This document shows, one piece after another, positions 45,455 to 54,668 of a stretch of 64,000 nt of DNA. Numbering within the stretch: position 1 is the stretch's first letter; every line of letters starts with the position of its first letter. The stretch covers positions 62,001-126,000 of the forward strand of contig NZ_PYON01000012.1 of assembly GCF_003026355.1 (NCBI RefSeq), in the 5' to 3' direction. The notes under the pieces are model-generated. The model was given only the letters and a program-made list of their open reading frames with translations. It made no database searches and was not told where the DNA came from. Source of the DNA: Photobacterium kishitanii (GTDB lineage Bacteria > Pseudomonadota > Gammaproteobacteria > Enterobacterales > Vibrionaceae). The position numbers and the translations under genes are program-made.

Positions 45455-46918
45455 TTATGACGAGCTATAAGTCGCTTGACTACGTTGCCACCAAAATACT
45501 ATTTTATGGTAAACAACCACCAATATTTGAGTGATCATCACCAATATAAATGGAATAGCGCCTACAATTGCTACCTGCTTATTAAGATCAACATTATTAA
45601 TTATTGCTAACGCTATTCCCATCGTCACAACAATAATTGACCAACAAATCTTACTGCTAGTTCGAGTATCATCCATTAACATACACGCAGAATAAATTGC
45701 AGAGTCTGAACTCGATATTACAAACGTCAGTAGCAATAGTAATGCTGCTGTCGACAATACGTCACTCATTGGTAACTGAGCAAAAAAAGTAAACAACCCC
45801 TTGGTATAATCTTGATTTACAGCTTGCACGACTTCAGTAAGATAGCTACTTTCAAACACCGCACCAGCAAAACCAGAGAACCACATAATGGATGCTAATG
45901 TTGGTATAAAAATAGTACAAATTAAGAACTGTCTCACCGTACGCCCACGGCTAATTCGAGCAATAAATGGCCCGACAAATGGCGCCCAAGAGATCCACCA
46001 AATTAAATAAATAACAGTCCAGCCTTGGCTCCACTTTTCGCCCCCCTCAATAGCAGCCAACGAAACTTGTGGCAATAAAACAATATAGGCAGTTATTGAA
46101 CTCATCATTCGCCCTGCGACGGCAAAAATATCAACATTAACCAATACAAAACCAAAAATTGCCACCATAAGCCACATATTAAAACAACTAAGTCGCTTAA
46201 TACCTTTTTTAAGCCCTAGCGCACTTGAGACCATGAACAACGTACCGACAACTACCGTCAATACTACGCGCATAGCTGTCAAATCTTGTTCGATACCCGT
46301 AACACTTCGAATTCCTTGTTCAACCAAAGCCATCGTATTTGCTAGAACACCAGCAATGCCAAACAAAATAGCTAAAACCGCAATTAAATCGACAATAGCT
46401 AACCATTTAGGCCGTTCAGATTTGGATAATGATGCACTGATCCTCATTGGTCTTTTATTGATATATACCTGCCACCCAATAAGAAGACCAGCCAAGGCAT
46501 ACAAGCCCCAAGCATGGATCCCCCAATGAAAATAAGTAAGCCCTAAAGCTGCATCTTTAGGATCTCCGTCATACGTTATTGGAGGCATATTTGAAAAATG
46601 GTAGATAGGTTCTGCCACTCCCCAAAACACTAATCCTGAGCCCATTCCTGTAGTAAACAGCATCACTAACCATGTCACGATACCAAATTCTGGCGCTTCA
46701 TCACCGAGTGTCGTTTTACCTAAAGGTGATATACAAAGTGCAAAACAAATTACCAACACCACTGTTGAAAACAAAATCACATAATCATCCATTTCAGTGA
46801 TTACAGCTTCTGTTACTGAGGCTAATTGATAAACGCTAAATTGCGGAAAAAAAATAAAGAGCACAGCAATAAATGCTGCAATAAAAATGAATAAACGAGG
46901 TTGGAAGTTTACATCCAT
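45455..46918 (-). CDS. BCCT family betaine/choline/carnitine-type transporter
   Basis: A 487-residue sodium-coupled symporter with about 12 helices. GMGSGLVFWGVAEPIYHF contains the family motif of the third helix, and IWWISWAPFVGPFIARISRG is the conserved helix 8 segment with aromatic substrate-box Trp residues. BCCT carriers import osmoprotectants such as glycine betaine, choline or carnitine, useful in a marine setting. The ATG at 46918 is used; a TTG 12 bases upstream has no support. Confidence 0.92.
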   Translation of the reverse strand: MDVNFQPRLFIFIAAFIAVLFIFFPQFSVYQLASVTEAVITEMDDYVILFSTVVLVICFALCISPLGKTTLGDEAPEFGIVTWLVMLFTTGMGSGLVFWGVAEPIYHFSNMPPITYDGDPKDAALGLTYFHWGIHAWGLYALAGLLIGWQVYINKRPMRISASLSKSERPKWLAIVDLIAVLAILFGIAGVLANTMALVEQGIRSVTGIEQDLTAMRVVLTVVVGTLFMVSSALGLKKGIKRLSCFNMWLMVAIFGFVLVNVDIFAVAGRMMSSITAYIVLLPQVSLAAIEGGEKWSQGWTVIYLIWWISWAPFVGPFIARISRGRTVRQFLICTIFIPTLASIMWFSGFAGAVFESSYLTEVVQAVNQDYTKGLFTFFAQLPMSDVLSTAALLLLLTFVISSSDSAIYSACMLMDDTRTSSKICWSIIVVTMGIALAIINNVDLNKQVAIVGAIPFILVMITQILVVVYHKIVFWWQRSQATYSSS

Positions 46919-47152
46919 GTAGGTTACCAATAATCATCAAAATATTAACAATAAAGTTACTTTGTCAAATCGTACCAACCCTGTCCATAACACTATTGAA
47001 ACAATTTTCATATTAGGGATCTTTGTCACTTTTCAGAAGGGAGCCGTAAGTCTTATATAGATAAAGATTCATTTATAACAGAGGGTTAAACATAGTTCAC
47101 AATTGAGCTGAGCCACAATCATCATCACTAATTAGTATTTATCTAAACATAT

Positions 47153-47572
47153 TTATATGAAACGATCATTTATATCTGCCGTTGGTAATAAACATTGGCT
47201 ATGTTTCCCAAACAGCGCATATCTATTTTTAGCTATTTTTTTATAAATAAAATCACGAATAAATACTGGAATATATTTCAATAAACTAAAGTAACGCCAC
47301 TTTCCACCCAAAAGCTCACTAATAGCAAAAATAGCATTACTACGTTCAAAAACGATACCATTTGAGATTAAAACTACAGTTTCATTTTTAAGCGCATCGA
47401 TCTGATATCGTTGCTGCAAATAGACGCCTGTAGCAGATTGAGCCGAACAAAATGAAAATAGCCGCTGCGGGTCTCTTTTTATAATAAATAACACTGAGCT
47501 TTCACATAAATGACAAATACCATCAAAAATAACGATATTTGGGGCGACTTGGCTGTTATCGTTAATATCCAC
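47153..47572 (-). CDS. DCC family (DUF393) thiol-disulfide-like protein
   Basis: A 139-residue cytosolic protein of the DCC family, named for its Asp and two Cys: FDGICHLCESSVLFIIKRD at about residues 16-34. Later YQIDALKNETVVLIS and RDFIYKKIAKNRYALFG are family marks. It is believed to be a thioredoxin-like oxidoreductase but no reaction is established. The start is GTG at 47572 without a clear ribosome binding site. Confidence 0.88.
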   Translation of the reverse strand: MDINDNSQVAPNIVIFDGICHLCESSVLFIIKRDPQRLFSFCSAQSATGVYLQQRYQIDALKNETVVLISNGIVFERSNAIFAISELLGGKWRYFSLLKYIPVFIRDFIYKKIAKNRYALFGKHSQCLLPTADINDRFI

Positions 47573-47642
47573 AATAGATTCTCTATTCAGCTTACCTCAA
47601 ACAATAACAACAGATTAATCATGAAATAGATATCTTTAACTT

Positions 47643-47674
47643 AAAAAAAAGAGCTAACACAATGGTTAACTCTT
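47643..47674 (-). terminator. Terminator after the flavin oxidoreductase
   Basis: AAGAGCTAAC (47649-47658) and GTTAACTCTT (47665-47674) pair with one mismatch; eight T follow on the minus strand. Confidence 0.85.
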
Positions 47675-47702
47675 ATTTAGGTGAAATAGATAATAACGTA
47701 AA

Positions 47703-48815
47703 TTATAACCGTGCTAATTCAGCTTTACGGTTTTTATTTACCACACAAAAATTACCACGACGGGTGCGACACTTTGAGCATCGTTCACATTCAACGTCAG
47801 CTTTATAACCCTCTAACCAACGCTTAATTAGTTTTGGCTCAGACAGTAATGGTCGTGAAAGTGCAAAAAATTCGATGCCCGTATTATTCGCCATTGCTTC
47901 AATAGCATCGAATTCACTTAAACCGCCAACCGTAATAACGGGTACATCAACATCTTGACTGATCACATCACCATATTGATGGAAGTAACCTTCAGGCTCA
48001 ATGGTATAGCCATCGTAAGACTCACCAACCATAGTGTCAGCTTTACCATGGACATTCCCTGAAATAATAATTGCATCAACACCAACAGCTTCTAGTTTTT
48101 TACAAATTAGGCGAGTATCAGCAAACGTTAACCCACCATCAAAAAATTCAGATGCGGTTAGTTTAACTAAAATAGGATAATCATCACCGACTAAGGTTCT
48201 AATTTTAGAGTAAATTTCTAATAAGAACCGCATACGGTTTTCAAGGCTACCACCATATTGGTCATCACGTTGATTATAATATGGGCTTAAAAATTGGTTA
48301 ATTAAATAAGTATGTGCGGCATGAATTTCAACCCCATCAAAACCCGCATCTTGTGCACGTTTAGTGGCTAATGCAAAGGCTTCAACAATATAATCAATAT
48401 CAGCTTGAGTCATCGCCTGACCCAACGTTTGCGTACCTTTTTCACACACAGCACTGGGTGCAAAAATCACGCGCTCGCCAACATTATAGGTTGTTTTAGT
48501 ACCACCATAAGCAAGTTGCATAACAATTTTAGCGTCGTATTGGTGAACAAGATCGGTTAACTTTTGATATTCTGCGATAAAAGAATCGTTATACATGCCC
48601 ATCATACCGGCATTAGGCTTTTCTTCTTCGACAATATTTGCATAACCCGTTACGATCAGCCCGACTTCCCCTTGCGCAAGTTCTTCATAAATAGCATAAA
48701 GTTTATCGGTCATATGGCCATCTTCTGTTGCCATATTTTCCCATGTTGCACTACGAACAAAGCGGTTTTTTAATGCCATGTTACCAATACGGGTTTCTGT
48801 AAACAAAGTACTCAA
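47703..48815 (-). CDS. NADH:flavin oxidoreductase (old yellow enzyme family)
   Basis: A 370-residue FMN TIM-barrel enzyme. MALKNRFVRSATWEN, AHTYLINQFLSPYYNQRDDQ (substrate His region) and GGSLENRMRFLLEIY are signature blocks of the OYE/2,4-dienoyl-CoA reductase group. The C-terminus has CERCSKCRTRRGNFC, a small cysteine cluster. Without the extra FAD/NAD domain it is shorter than FadH, so the cluster could be a vestigial or functional Fe-S or Zn site. The start is TTG at 48815, supported by AGAGGA six bases upstream. Confidence 0.88.
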   Translation of the reverse strand: MSTLFTETRIGNMALKNRFVRSATWENMATEDGHMTDKLYAIYEELAQGEVGLIVTGYANIVEEEKPNAGMMGMYNDSFIAEYQKLTDLVHQYDAKIVMQLAYGGTKTTYNVGERVIFAPSAVCEKGTQTLGQAMTQADIDYIVEAFALATKRAQDAGFDGVEIHAAHTYLINQFLSPYYNQRDDQYGGSLENRMRFLLEIYSKIRTLVGDDYPILVKLTASEFFDGGLTFADTRLICKKLEAVGVDAIIISGNVHGKADTMVGESYDGYTIEPEGYFHQYGDVISQDVDVPVITVGGLSEFDAIEAMANNTGIEFFALSRPLLSEPKLIKRWLEGYKADVECERCSKCRTRRGNFCVVNKNRKAELARL

Positions 48816-48870
48816 ATCAAATCCTCTTAAATATCGTTTCTTCTTAATTCACCAGCACCCAAAAAAGCCA

Positions 48871-48900
48871 AAAAGAACAGCACCTTAATACTGTTCTTTT
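48871..48900. terminator. Bidirectional hairpin upstream of the flavin oxidoreductase
   Basis: AAAAGAACAG (48871-48880) and CTGTTCTTTT (48891-48900) pair perfectly with a 10-base loop. It should terminate the 93-residue-protein transcript, whose stop is about 135 bases away. Confidence 0.7.
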
Positions 48901-49034
48901 TATAATAAGCGCTAAGCTGAAATGAATAATACCGCTAATATACCTAAAAATCCTTAATCTGGATTAAGATAATGTCACTTATATCAACTATATTCTTAAG
49001 AGCAATTTACCGAATTACAGCATCACATCAGCCA

Positions 49035-49316
49035 TTACAAAATGCTAACACCTTCCGTTTCAAGCACGCTATTTGCACCAGCGCGATCAATGATTTTAAC
49101 TAAAACAGATTGAATTGTTTCATCTTCTCGAACATCATTCTCACTGGCAAACTTTTGCTCTTGAGGCTCAGCGCCCTCTTCAAGGGTAAATGTGACCACA
49201 ACTTCAGTTGCAATATCAGCAGTCTTACCAAAATAAGCCAAAGATAGCTGAGGATAACCTTTAAAACCCTTCTTAACTTGCTTTGCTATGCGTTTTTTCG
49301 CTTTATCTACATTCAT
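49035..49316 (-). CDS. Conserved small protein of unknown function
   Basis: A 93-residue cytosolic protein starting MNVDKAKKRIAKQVKKGFKG, with a basic amphipathic N-terminal helix and an acidic beta-rich remainder (EVVVTFTLEEGAEPQEQKFA). Composition is normal for a coding gene. I recall similar short proteins in pseudomonads and vibrios without known function, and no domain is assigned. Confidence 0.65.
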   Translation of the reverse strand: MNVDKAKKRIAKQVKKGFKGYPQLSLAYFGKTADIATEVVVTFTLEEGAEPQEQKFASENDVREDETIQSVLVKIIDRAGANSVLETEGVSIL

Positions 49317-49404
49317 AATTAACTCTTACTGGTTATTAAATAAAATCGAATAGTACCGAATCATAATACGTTGATTACATCAGTGATAATACCTAAATTA
49401 AGCG

Positions 49405-49875
49405 CTAAAGCATGGAAAACCAATAAGGTGGTGACCGTTTAGTCCATTTGGCAAACGCTGATTTATCACCTCTATAAAAATTTCGGTAAGCCGCTATCGC
49501 ATCACCTTCAACTTTGAAATCATCTGGCATTGCTTGAACAAAAGGAGTAAGCCCGATTGCATCATATGAGAATGCTGAAATATCACTAAGAACGACAATC
49601 GATTTATGATCATCTGGCTTATCGTAACGAAATTTGTACTCTTTATTTAATGCTAAGGTTAATGCTTTTAGCCATAAAAAATTATCGTATGATTGCTCAA
49701 CCCACAGTACACAAGGGTGATTAATGTGGGTCGATTTATAAGGCGTCGTAAATCCCTTTTTATTAAGAGCAGTACATAAAAGTTGCACACTCTCTAAAAT
49801 CATTTTAACCACATGTTGATCACAGTGGTATTGCGCACACTTTTCAATATCATCATCTAAAATAAAAATATTCAT
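49405..49875 (-). CDS. Phage-type conserved protein, possibly a DNA repair protein
   Basis: A 156-residue protein. MNIFILDDDIEKCAQYHCDQ followed by HVVKMILESVQLL, then THINHPCVLWVEQSYDNFLW and a closing FAKWTKRSPPYWF, match a family common in phages and some bacteria that databases often label a pyrimidine-dimer DNA glycosylase; I do not know that activity to be shown. The start at 49875 fits the family N-terminus; a longer frame begins inside the neighbouring deacylase and is not used. Confidence 0.7.
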   Translation of the reverse strand: MNIFILDDDIEKCAQYHCDQHVVKMILESVQLLCTALNKKGFTTPYKSTHINHPCVLWVEQSYDNFLWLKALTLALNKEYKFRYDKPDDHKSIVVLSDISAFSYDAIGLTPFVQAMPDDFKVEGDAIAAYRNFYRGDKSAFAKWTKRSPPYWFSML

Positions 49876-49925
49876 CGAATAGTCCCTTATTTGATGTACT
49901 TCTAGTTTAGAAGAAAATATGAATG

Positions 49926-50405
49926 TTATAATAATATTTCTATATATTGTCGTTGATAATGCGCTAATAACTGTTGTACGCCATTTACAGTAATATCCAA
50001 TGTCGCTGTATTGGTAAACGGATGACATTGTAATGATGAATAATTAAATATTGTATTATCAATAACTAACTCAACCTCATTATTCTTATCTTTGATTATA
50101 TCTAAAATAGATACAGCCCCAGGTGTAATACCTAGATATTTTTCTAACCGACGCGGAGAAGCAAAACTTAAACTTGTTACGCCTAGACGTTGACTGAGCG
50201 ACTTTAGATCAATACTTTTATCAGCAATTACAACAACTAAGAAATGTCGACTACCTTTTCTATCCTTAATAAATAGATTTTTAGTGGCCACACCCTCAAT
50301 ATTCAACCCTAAAAGATGTGCTTGTTCACAGTTAAATACTGCTGGGTGATCATATTTTTTATAATCAATAGATAATTCATCAAGTATGTTATATATATTC
50401 ATCAT
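49926..50405 (-). CDS. ProX/PrdX-type aminoacyl-tRNA deacylase
   Basis: A 159-residue YbaK/ProX-fold protein that would remove wrongly attached amino acids (typically Ala from tRNA-Pro) in trans. KYDHPAVFNCEQAHLL, KNLFIKDRKGSRHFLVV and a late GITPGAVSI are the fold's conserved parts. The CHPFTNTATLDI near the C-terminus is typical of PrdX. ATG at 50405 or 50402 are both possible. A second YbaK-fold protein is encoded at 60791. Confidence 0.88.
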   Translation of the reverse strand: MMNIYNILDELSIDYKKYDHPAVFNCEQAHLLGLNIEGVATKNLFIKDRKGSRHFLVVVIADKSIDLKSLSQRLGVTSLSFASPRRLEKYLGITPGAVSILDIIKDKNNEVELVIDNTIFNYSSLQCHPFTNTATLDITVNGVQQLLAHYQRQYIEILL

Positions 50406-50554
50406 TCAGCCTTTATTAAATTTAATAATAACACTAATAAATAAGCTATATTTATTTTCTGATTTATATTATTTAAATTTAATCAAAATTGATAATAATA
50501 TTGAGTATTTGTTTAAAAAATAGAAGACTGATCATATTAAGGCAGGAAGTGAAC

Positions 50555-50585
50555 ACATAGAGCCTAAACATGCTAGGCTCTATGT
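50555..50585. other. Perfect 12-bp hairpin without T-run
   Basis: ACATAGAGCCTA (50555-50566) and TAGGCTCTATGT (50574-50585) with a 7-base loop. It lies between the DUF3297 gene and the ProX gene. There is no T-run on either side, so it may be a repeat-type or mRNA-stabilising element. Confidence 0.5.
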
Positions 50586-50676
50586 TATGCGAATAGTTAA
50601 TATAATAACGAGAAAACGTAACTACCGCACCCACTAAACAAAAGCATAACCTTGCTTAGTGCCTATAAGGCATGTT

Positions 50677-50925
50677 TTACTTATAAAAAGCTTCAACAGT
50701 ACCTTTTAATGTAATAAGTAGCGGATTACCGCGACGATCTAATGCTTTAGGTGATGGTACTTTTACCCAACCTTCACTAATGCAGTATTCCTCAACATCA
50801 AAACGCTCTTTGCCGTTAAGTAGAATGCCGATCTCATATTCAAAAGCAGCTTCTAGGTAATGTGGGCTACGAGGATTACCAGATAGGTGATCAGGTAAAG
50901 TCGGGCGTGATGTAGTATCGTTCAT
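50677..50925 (-). CDS. DUF3297 family protein
   Basis: An 82-residue cytosolic protein. It matches the DUF3297 pattern: RPTLPDHLSGNPRSPHY, then FEYEIGILLNGKERFDVEE and GWVKVPSPKALDRRGNPLLI. The family is widespread in proteobacteria and has no known function. It stands between the ACT-domain and ProX genes. Confidence 0.88.
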   Translation of the reverse strand: MNDTTSRPTLPDHLSGNPRSPHYLEAAFEYEIGILLNGKERFDVEEYCISEGWVKVPSPKALDRRGNPLLITLKGTVEAFYK

Positions 50926-51009
50926 GTTGATGCCTGTCGAAAATCAAAAGTGCGCTATTGTAGACAATCTAAGACTAACGCTCAAGAGTTGTATCAGTAG
51001 AAGCAAAAA

Positions 51010-51405
51010 CTAACCACCAAACGCTTGTAATGCTAACATCGCAGCATCAGCTTTGCGCGTCTGAACAAAAATATGATCATGATAATACGCAGCGACAACA
51101 TTCGCGCTAATATTATGCTCAGCTAACTTAGCCGACACAGCAGCGGTAAGCCCAACCGCTTCTAGACTTGAATGGACCGTTAATGTGATTTGACGAAAAG
51201 AGCCACTAAACGCTAATTGTGCATCTTCCGCGACATTTTTTTCAAGGACCAACGTCAACCCTTCTGCTTCTATAAAAGTGGCTTTAGGCTGTAAATCAAC
51301 ATAATCTTTTAGATCACCCGCAACCGTGCAAAAAACAAACTCTTGCTCTAATAATACCGGCTTCATTGACGCTAATAATTCACTTAACTCTGTAATACCT
51401 GACAT
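51010..51405 (-). CDS. ACT domain protein (DUF2241 type)
   Basis: A 131-residue cytosolic protein with tandem ACT-like domains of the DUF2241 type. MSGITELSELLASMKPVL and TFIEAEGLTLVLEK in the first, and LTVHSSLEAVGLTAAVSAKL with NVVAAYYHDHIFV in the second, are family blocks. ACT domains bind amino acids and other small ligands; the specific role is unknown. The ATG at 51405 has GAG seven bases upstream; the GTG at 51417 is less likely. Confidence 0.88.
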   Translation of the reverse strand: MSGITELSELLASMKPVLLEQEFVFCTVAGDLKDYVDLQPKATFIEAEGLTLVLEKNVAEDAQLAFSGSFRQITLTVHSSLEAVGLTAAVSAKLAEHNISANVVAAYYHDHIFVQTRKADAAMLALQAFGG

Positions 51406-51519
51406 AGCAAATCTCACTCCATGATGCTTAAATATAAATAACCAATAACTGGTTAATATATAATTGAATTGTTATCTTACATACTTATAGGGTAATTGAT
51501 TTGGCTTCAAGAGTTTTTA

Positions 51520-51654
51520 TTACGCGGCAATGATCCTGACGACTACACGAATATCACGCGTTACCACGCTACCTGCCTTTATCACACAATTATCGCCAAT
51601 AGTTACACTGGGTAATATCGGAACATTACCTTCTCTCCCAACCTCATTAACCAT
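51520..51654 (-). pseudogene. Remnant of a hexapeptide-repeat acetyltransferase gene
   Basis: A 44-codon frame ends at a TAA (51520-51522). ILPSVTIGDNCVIKAGSVVT followed by RDI is the C-terminal end of left-handed beta-helix acetyltransferases such as maltose or galactoside O-acetyltransferases (IGAGSVVTKDIP in intact ones). The upstream part loses the pattern at once and no ~180-residue enzyme remains, so this is a decayed tail. It lies just downstream of the HigB-like gene. Confidence 0.6.
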
Positions 51655-51702
51655 AGTAGTATTCGCGTCATTTATGCATGAAGTTAAGTTGGATCTGCCA
51701 GA

Positions 51703-52104
51703 TCAGACATGCATACAATTGGCTGTTAATTGTTCAATATTTATATCATCCAGCTGTTGATAGACATTGATTGCCTGCTTCGCTTCTTTCTTAGGCGTTT
51801 TCTGAGTAGATTTTAAAAAGGCGTGAATAATAACGATATCACTGTCTTTTGTTTTAATGAACAATACCCTTGCTGATTCTTTGCCATTATCGACTCTTAA
51901 CTTATAAATTAACCCTTTATATTTCCATATTTTAGGGTTGAGTAATTTTAAACTTTTACAATGATAAATATCATTATGAGTTTGATACGATTGAAATTTA
52001 TGTTCAATATTCAGTTGTAATTTTTGTGAAATACCATCAAAAAAATCATAAAGCGCTATTGTTCTATTTTCTTTTTGTACTCTATAAATGTTCATTTTTA
52101 TCAT
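51703..52104 (-). CDS. HigB/RelE-like toxin (Gp49 family), apparently without antitoxin
   Basis: A 133-residue basic protein of the RelE/HigB toxin family (phage Gp49 type). KYKGLIYKLRVDNGKESARV followed by LFIKTKDSDIVIIHAFLKST and QKTPKKEAKQA is the family core. Such toxins cleave mRNA at the ribosome. The usual downstream HigA antitoxin is missing: the next 180 bases hold only an acetyltransferase remnant, and nothing upstream fits. An internal ATG at 52095 is also a possible start. The N-terminal segment before the core is about 60 residues. Confidence 0.75.
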   Translation of the reverse strand: MIKMNIYRVQKENRTIALYDFFDGISQKLQLNIEHKFQSYQTHNDIYHCKSLKLLNPKIWKYKGLIYKLRVDNGKESARVLFIKTKDSDIVIIHAFLKSTQKTPKKEAKQAINVYQQLDDINIEQLTANCMHV

Positions 52105-52127
52105 TATATTAACGCAATATTTTTAAC

Positions 52128-52158
52128 ATTTGGCTCCTCAAATAATGAAAAGCCAAAT
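52128..52158 (-). terminator. Terminator after msrA
   Basis: ATTTGGCT (52128-52135) and AGCCAAAT (52151-52158) form an 8-bp stem with a 15-base loop, just past the msrA stop at 52169. Confidence 0.6.
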
Positions 52159-52168
52159 AGTTATTTTA

Positions 52169-52663
52169 TTATTCAGGAAGCACCCAATCTGGACGCGGAA
52201 AATGGCAGGTATAGCCATTCGGTTGATGCTCTAAATAATCTTGATGTTCAGGCTCTGCTTGCCAAAAATCACTCGCAGGCACAACTTCTGTCACTATCGG
52301 GCCAGGCCAAATACTTGAAGCATCCATTCGTTTAATAAAATCTTCGGCAATGATTTTTTGCTCATTTGAGGTATAGAAAATAGCAGAGCGGTATGACGAA
52401 CCAATATCATTCCCTTGGCGATTAGGGGTTGAAGGATTATGGATTTGAAAAAAGTACGTCAGGATTTGAGTAAAGCTCGTTTGCGTATTATCAAAGGTGA
52501 TTTCAATCGCTTCAGCATGGCTACCATGATTGCGATAGGTTGCATTATCAACATCCCCACCAGTATAGCCAACCCGTGTTGAAACCACACCGTGTTGTCG
52601 ACGAATAAGATCTTGCATACCCCAAAAACACCCACCCGCTAGAATTGCTTTTTCGAGACTCAT
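52169..52663 (-). CDS. msrA: Peptide methionine sulfoxide reductase A
   Basis: A 164-residue enzyme that reduces methionine-S-sulfoxide in proteins. [10 protein letters not shown] carries the catalytic Cys12; [21 protein letters not shown] and a SYRSAIFY region complete the active site. It is a short-form MsrA with the catalytic core only, so the resolving cysteine is not in the usual C-terminal extension. TGAG precedes the ATG. Confidence 0.93.
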   Translation of the reverse strand: MSLEKAILAGGCFWGMQDLIRRQHGVVSTRVGYTGGDVDNATYRNHGSHAEAIEITFDNTQTSFTQILTYFFQIHNPSTPNRQGNDIGSSYRSAIFYTSNEQKIIAEDFIKRMDASSIWPGPIVTEVVPASDFWQAEPEHQDYLEHQPNGYTCHFPRPDWVLPE

Positions 52664-52958
52664 ATCACCACTCCTATCGTCACATTGCGTGAACTTATGA
52701 CTTTTAATACAACCACAAGTTAATATTTATCGCAATGAGAACTTGAAAATACCACTCACCAATTAGCGCTAACCATACAAGTTAATATCATCAATAATTT
52801 AATGACTATTGAGGGATCAGATGAGTTAGCCGAATAGCAACTCATTGTTAAACAGTTTATTGAACACAAACGCTACGCGGCAGAGTAAATAAACCATTAA
52901 GCTACCGTTAATATTCCTTATAATGGAGTATTAACGATGAACAACAACAACGTTCAAA

Positions 52959-54668
52959 TTAGCTAGTTTGATCATTCAATGCCAGTTTAATACGTTGCTT
53001 CGTACGGTAGTTTGGAATCGAAATAAATTGATTCTGAATCGGTTGAGCTCGTGAATTATCGTAACCGTAAATATCATGACGCATCTCTAACTGACCACTG
53101 GGTGTTACCCAAGCCGTTAAGTAAGCCACATCAAGATTAACACGCATATTCAAGCCAATCTCACGGTGCTTGTTGGTATTAATCATATCGTCAACCGAAG
53201 GCAAGTTCGGCATATTTTGATAAGACAAAATCATTGTTGCCAACTGACGTGGTTTTTGAACACGCATACAACCAGAACTAAAATCTCGGTGATAATGTTT
53301 AAACAATGGATACTCTGATTGCGCTTCATCGTGCAAATACACAGAGAACGAGTCAGGCATTAAGAACGCTACACGCCCTAAAGCGTTTTCAGGACCTGTA
53401 TCTTGGCGAAATTCGTGTGTAAATGTCTGCGGATCCACCGTTGCCCAATCAATTGATTCTGGCGGCACAACAGAGCGATCTGTCCAGCTGTTAATGACAT
53501 CAATACGGCTATTCTTTAAAAAATTAGGATTGGCTTTGGCCGCTGGAATAATGTTCTTAACTTTAATTGTTTCAGGTACATACCAATAAGGGTTAATCAC
53601 AACCGTATTGATGTATGACTGGAATAAATTGGTTGGGCGTTTTGGCATCCCATCAATAATTTTCGACTCAAATACGGGCTTTTTATTATCATATAACGTC
53701 ATTTTGAAATCAGGAATGTTGACAATAATTTGTGGGCCATTTCCCTGCAATTGTGAAAAACGCTCACGTTGTAAGTTCAATGCCGTAATACGTGCCAAAC
53801 TAGAATAAGGGCGGATTAATTGACTCACAACATCAGGCCCAATAATGCCGTCCATCTTCAAACCATAGTCGCCTTGAAAGGCCTTAATCGCTTGATTCAT
53901 CACTCCGGTATTGGTAATCGTTGCTTGGGCAGTAATTTGTTGATATTGAGGCTGAGTTAAATAGCCCAAATTCCAAAGCACTGTCGCCACTTTACCACCA
54001 TAAAGTATGGTATCCCCGAACGGAACAATCTCATCAAAGTGAACGTTACTCGAATCAAGTGGGTTAGCCGGCAAGTTTAATAGGCGGTTAATAACATCCA
54101 TTGTTGGAACAAACAGCGAAGAAGGAATAAGAGAATGGATCTTTTGAACCGTTAATGGGAAATAACTCTGCGCCATTTTCAATGTCAATGGCGTCAATTT
54201 CACTGGCTGTGAATTGTATAATGGTCGAGGATCTAGCATTAATTGATGCACATAATCCACGTAAACCAAATACGTATCCGTTAATAAAAGATCAAATCCA
54301 CGCTCATCCGGCAATGCCTCTAATTTCTTCAACTCTTTTAGACGCTGCTTCATACCGGGTAGTGTATTGGAATCCGCCAGCGCTTGTAATTGCGGCATAA
54401 TCGCATTGACAAGCGCTAGATTTAACCAATATGGCATGAAGTTATTTTTGGCATACAGCGTATTCAAAATGCCACCGTTGCACACTTTTACCGTTGAGTT
54501 CGAGCACAAAGACGCTGTGCTATTAACCGTAACGCCATCTAATACATGCCAATCCAGATCACTACTCGCCCCATTCTCGGTAGCCAAGGCAGAACCACTG
54601 GCCAACAATGCAGATATAGTCATTACCGAACCAATTAATGTACTTATTTTTTTACGATTACATCTCAT
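52959..54668 (-). CDS. YcbB/LdtD-type L,D-transpeptidase
   Basis: A 569-residue exported enzyme. A signal peptide ends near SALA; a peptidoglycan-binding domain lies around 258-290 (NQAIKAFQGDYGLKMDGIIG), and the YkuD transpeptidase domain around 310-480. Its nucleophile is Cys467 in FSSGCMRV, with His460 upstream, and the HDEAQ region is the YcbB-type capping insertion. It forms 3-3 cross-links in peptidoglycan, which bypass beta-lactam-sensitive PBPs. AAGGA lies seven bases before the ATG. Confidence 0.92.
   Translation of the reverse strand: MRCNRKKISTLIGSVMTISALLASGSALATENGASSDLDWHVLDGVTVNSTASLCSNSTVKVCNGGILNTLYAKNNFMPYWLNLALVNAIMPQLQALADSNTLPGMKQRLKELKKLEALPDERGFDLLLTDTYLVYVDYVHQLMLDPRPLYNSQPVKLTPLTLKMAQSYFPLTVQKIHSLIPSSLFVPTMDVINRLLNLPANPLDSSNVHFDEIVPFGDTILYGGKVATVLWNLGYLTQPQYQQITAQATITNTGVMNQAIKAFQGDYGLKMDGIIGPDVVSQLIRPYSSLARITALNLQRERFSQLQGNGPQIIVNIPDFKMTLYDNKKPVFESKIIDGMPKRPTNLFQSYINTVVINPYWYVPETIKVKNIIPAAKANPNFLKNSRIDVINSWTDRSVVPPESIDWATVDPQTFTHEFRQDTGPENALGRVAFLMPDSFSVYLHDEAQSEYPLFKHYHRDFSSGCMRVQKPRQLATMILSYQNMPNLPSVDDMINTNKHREIGLNMRVNLDVAYLTAWVTPSGQLEMRHDIYGYDNSRAQPIQNQFISIPNYRTKQRIKLALNDQTS

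Noticed and set aside
49876..50028. N-terminal extension of the phage-type protein
   Set aside because: It overlaps the end of the ProX-type gene, and the family N-terminus MNIFILDDD begins at 49875.
51530..51760. Plus-strand 76-codon frame
   Set aside because: It lies antisense to the acetyltransferase remnant and the end of the HigB-like gene; only the minus strand gives recognisable protein similarity.
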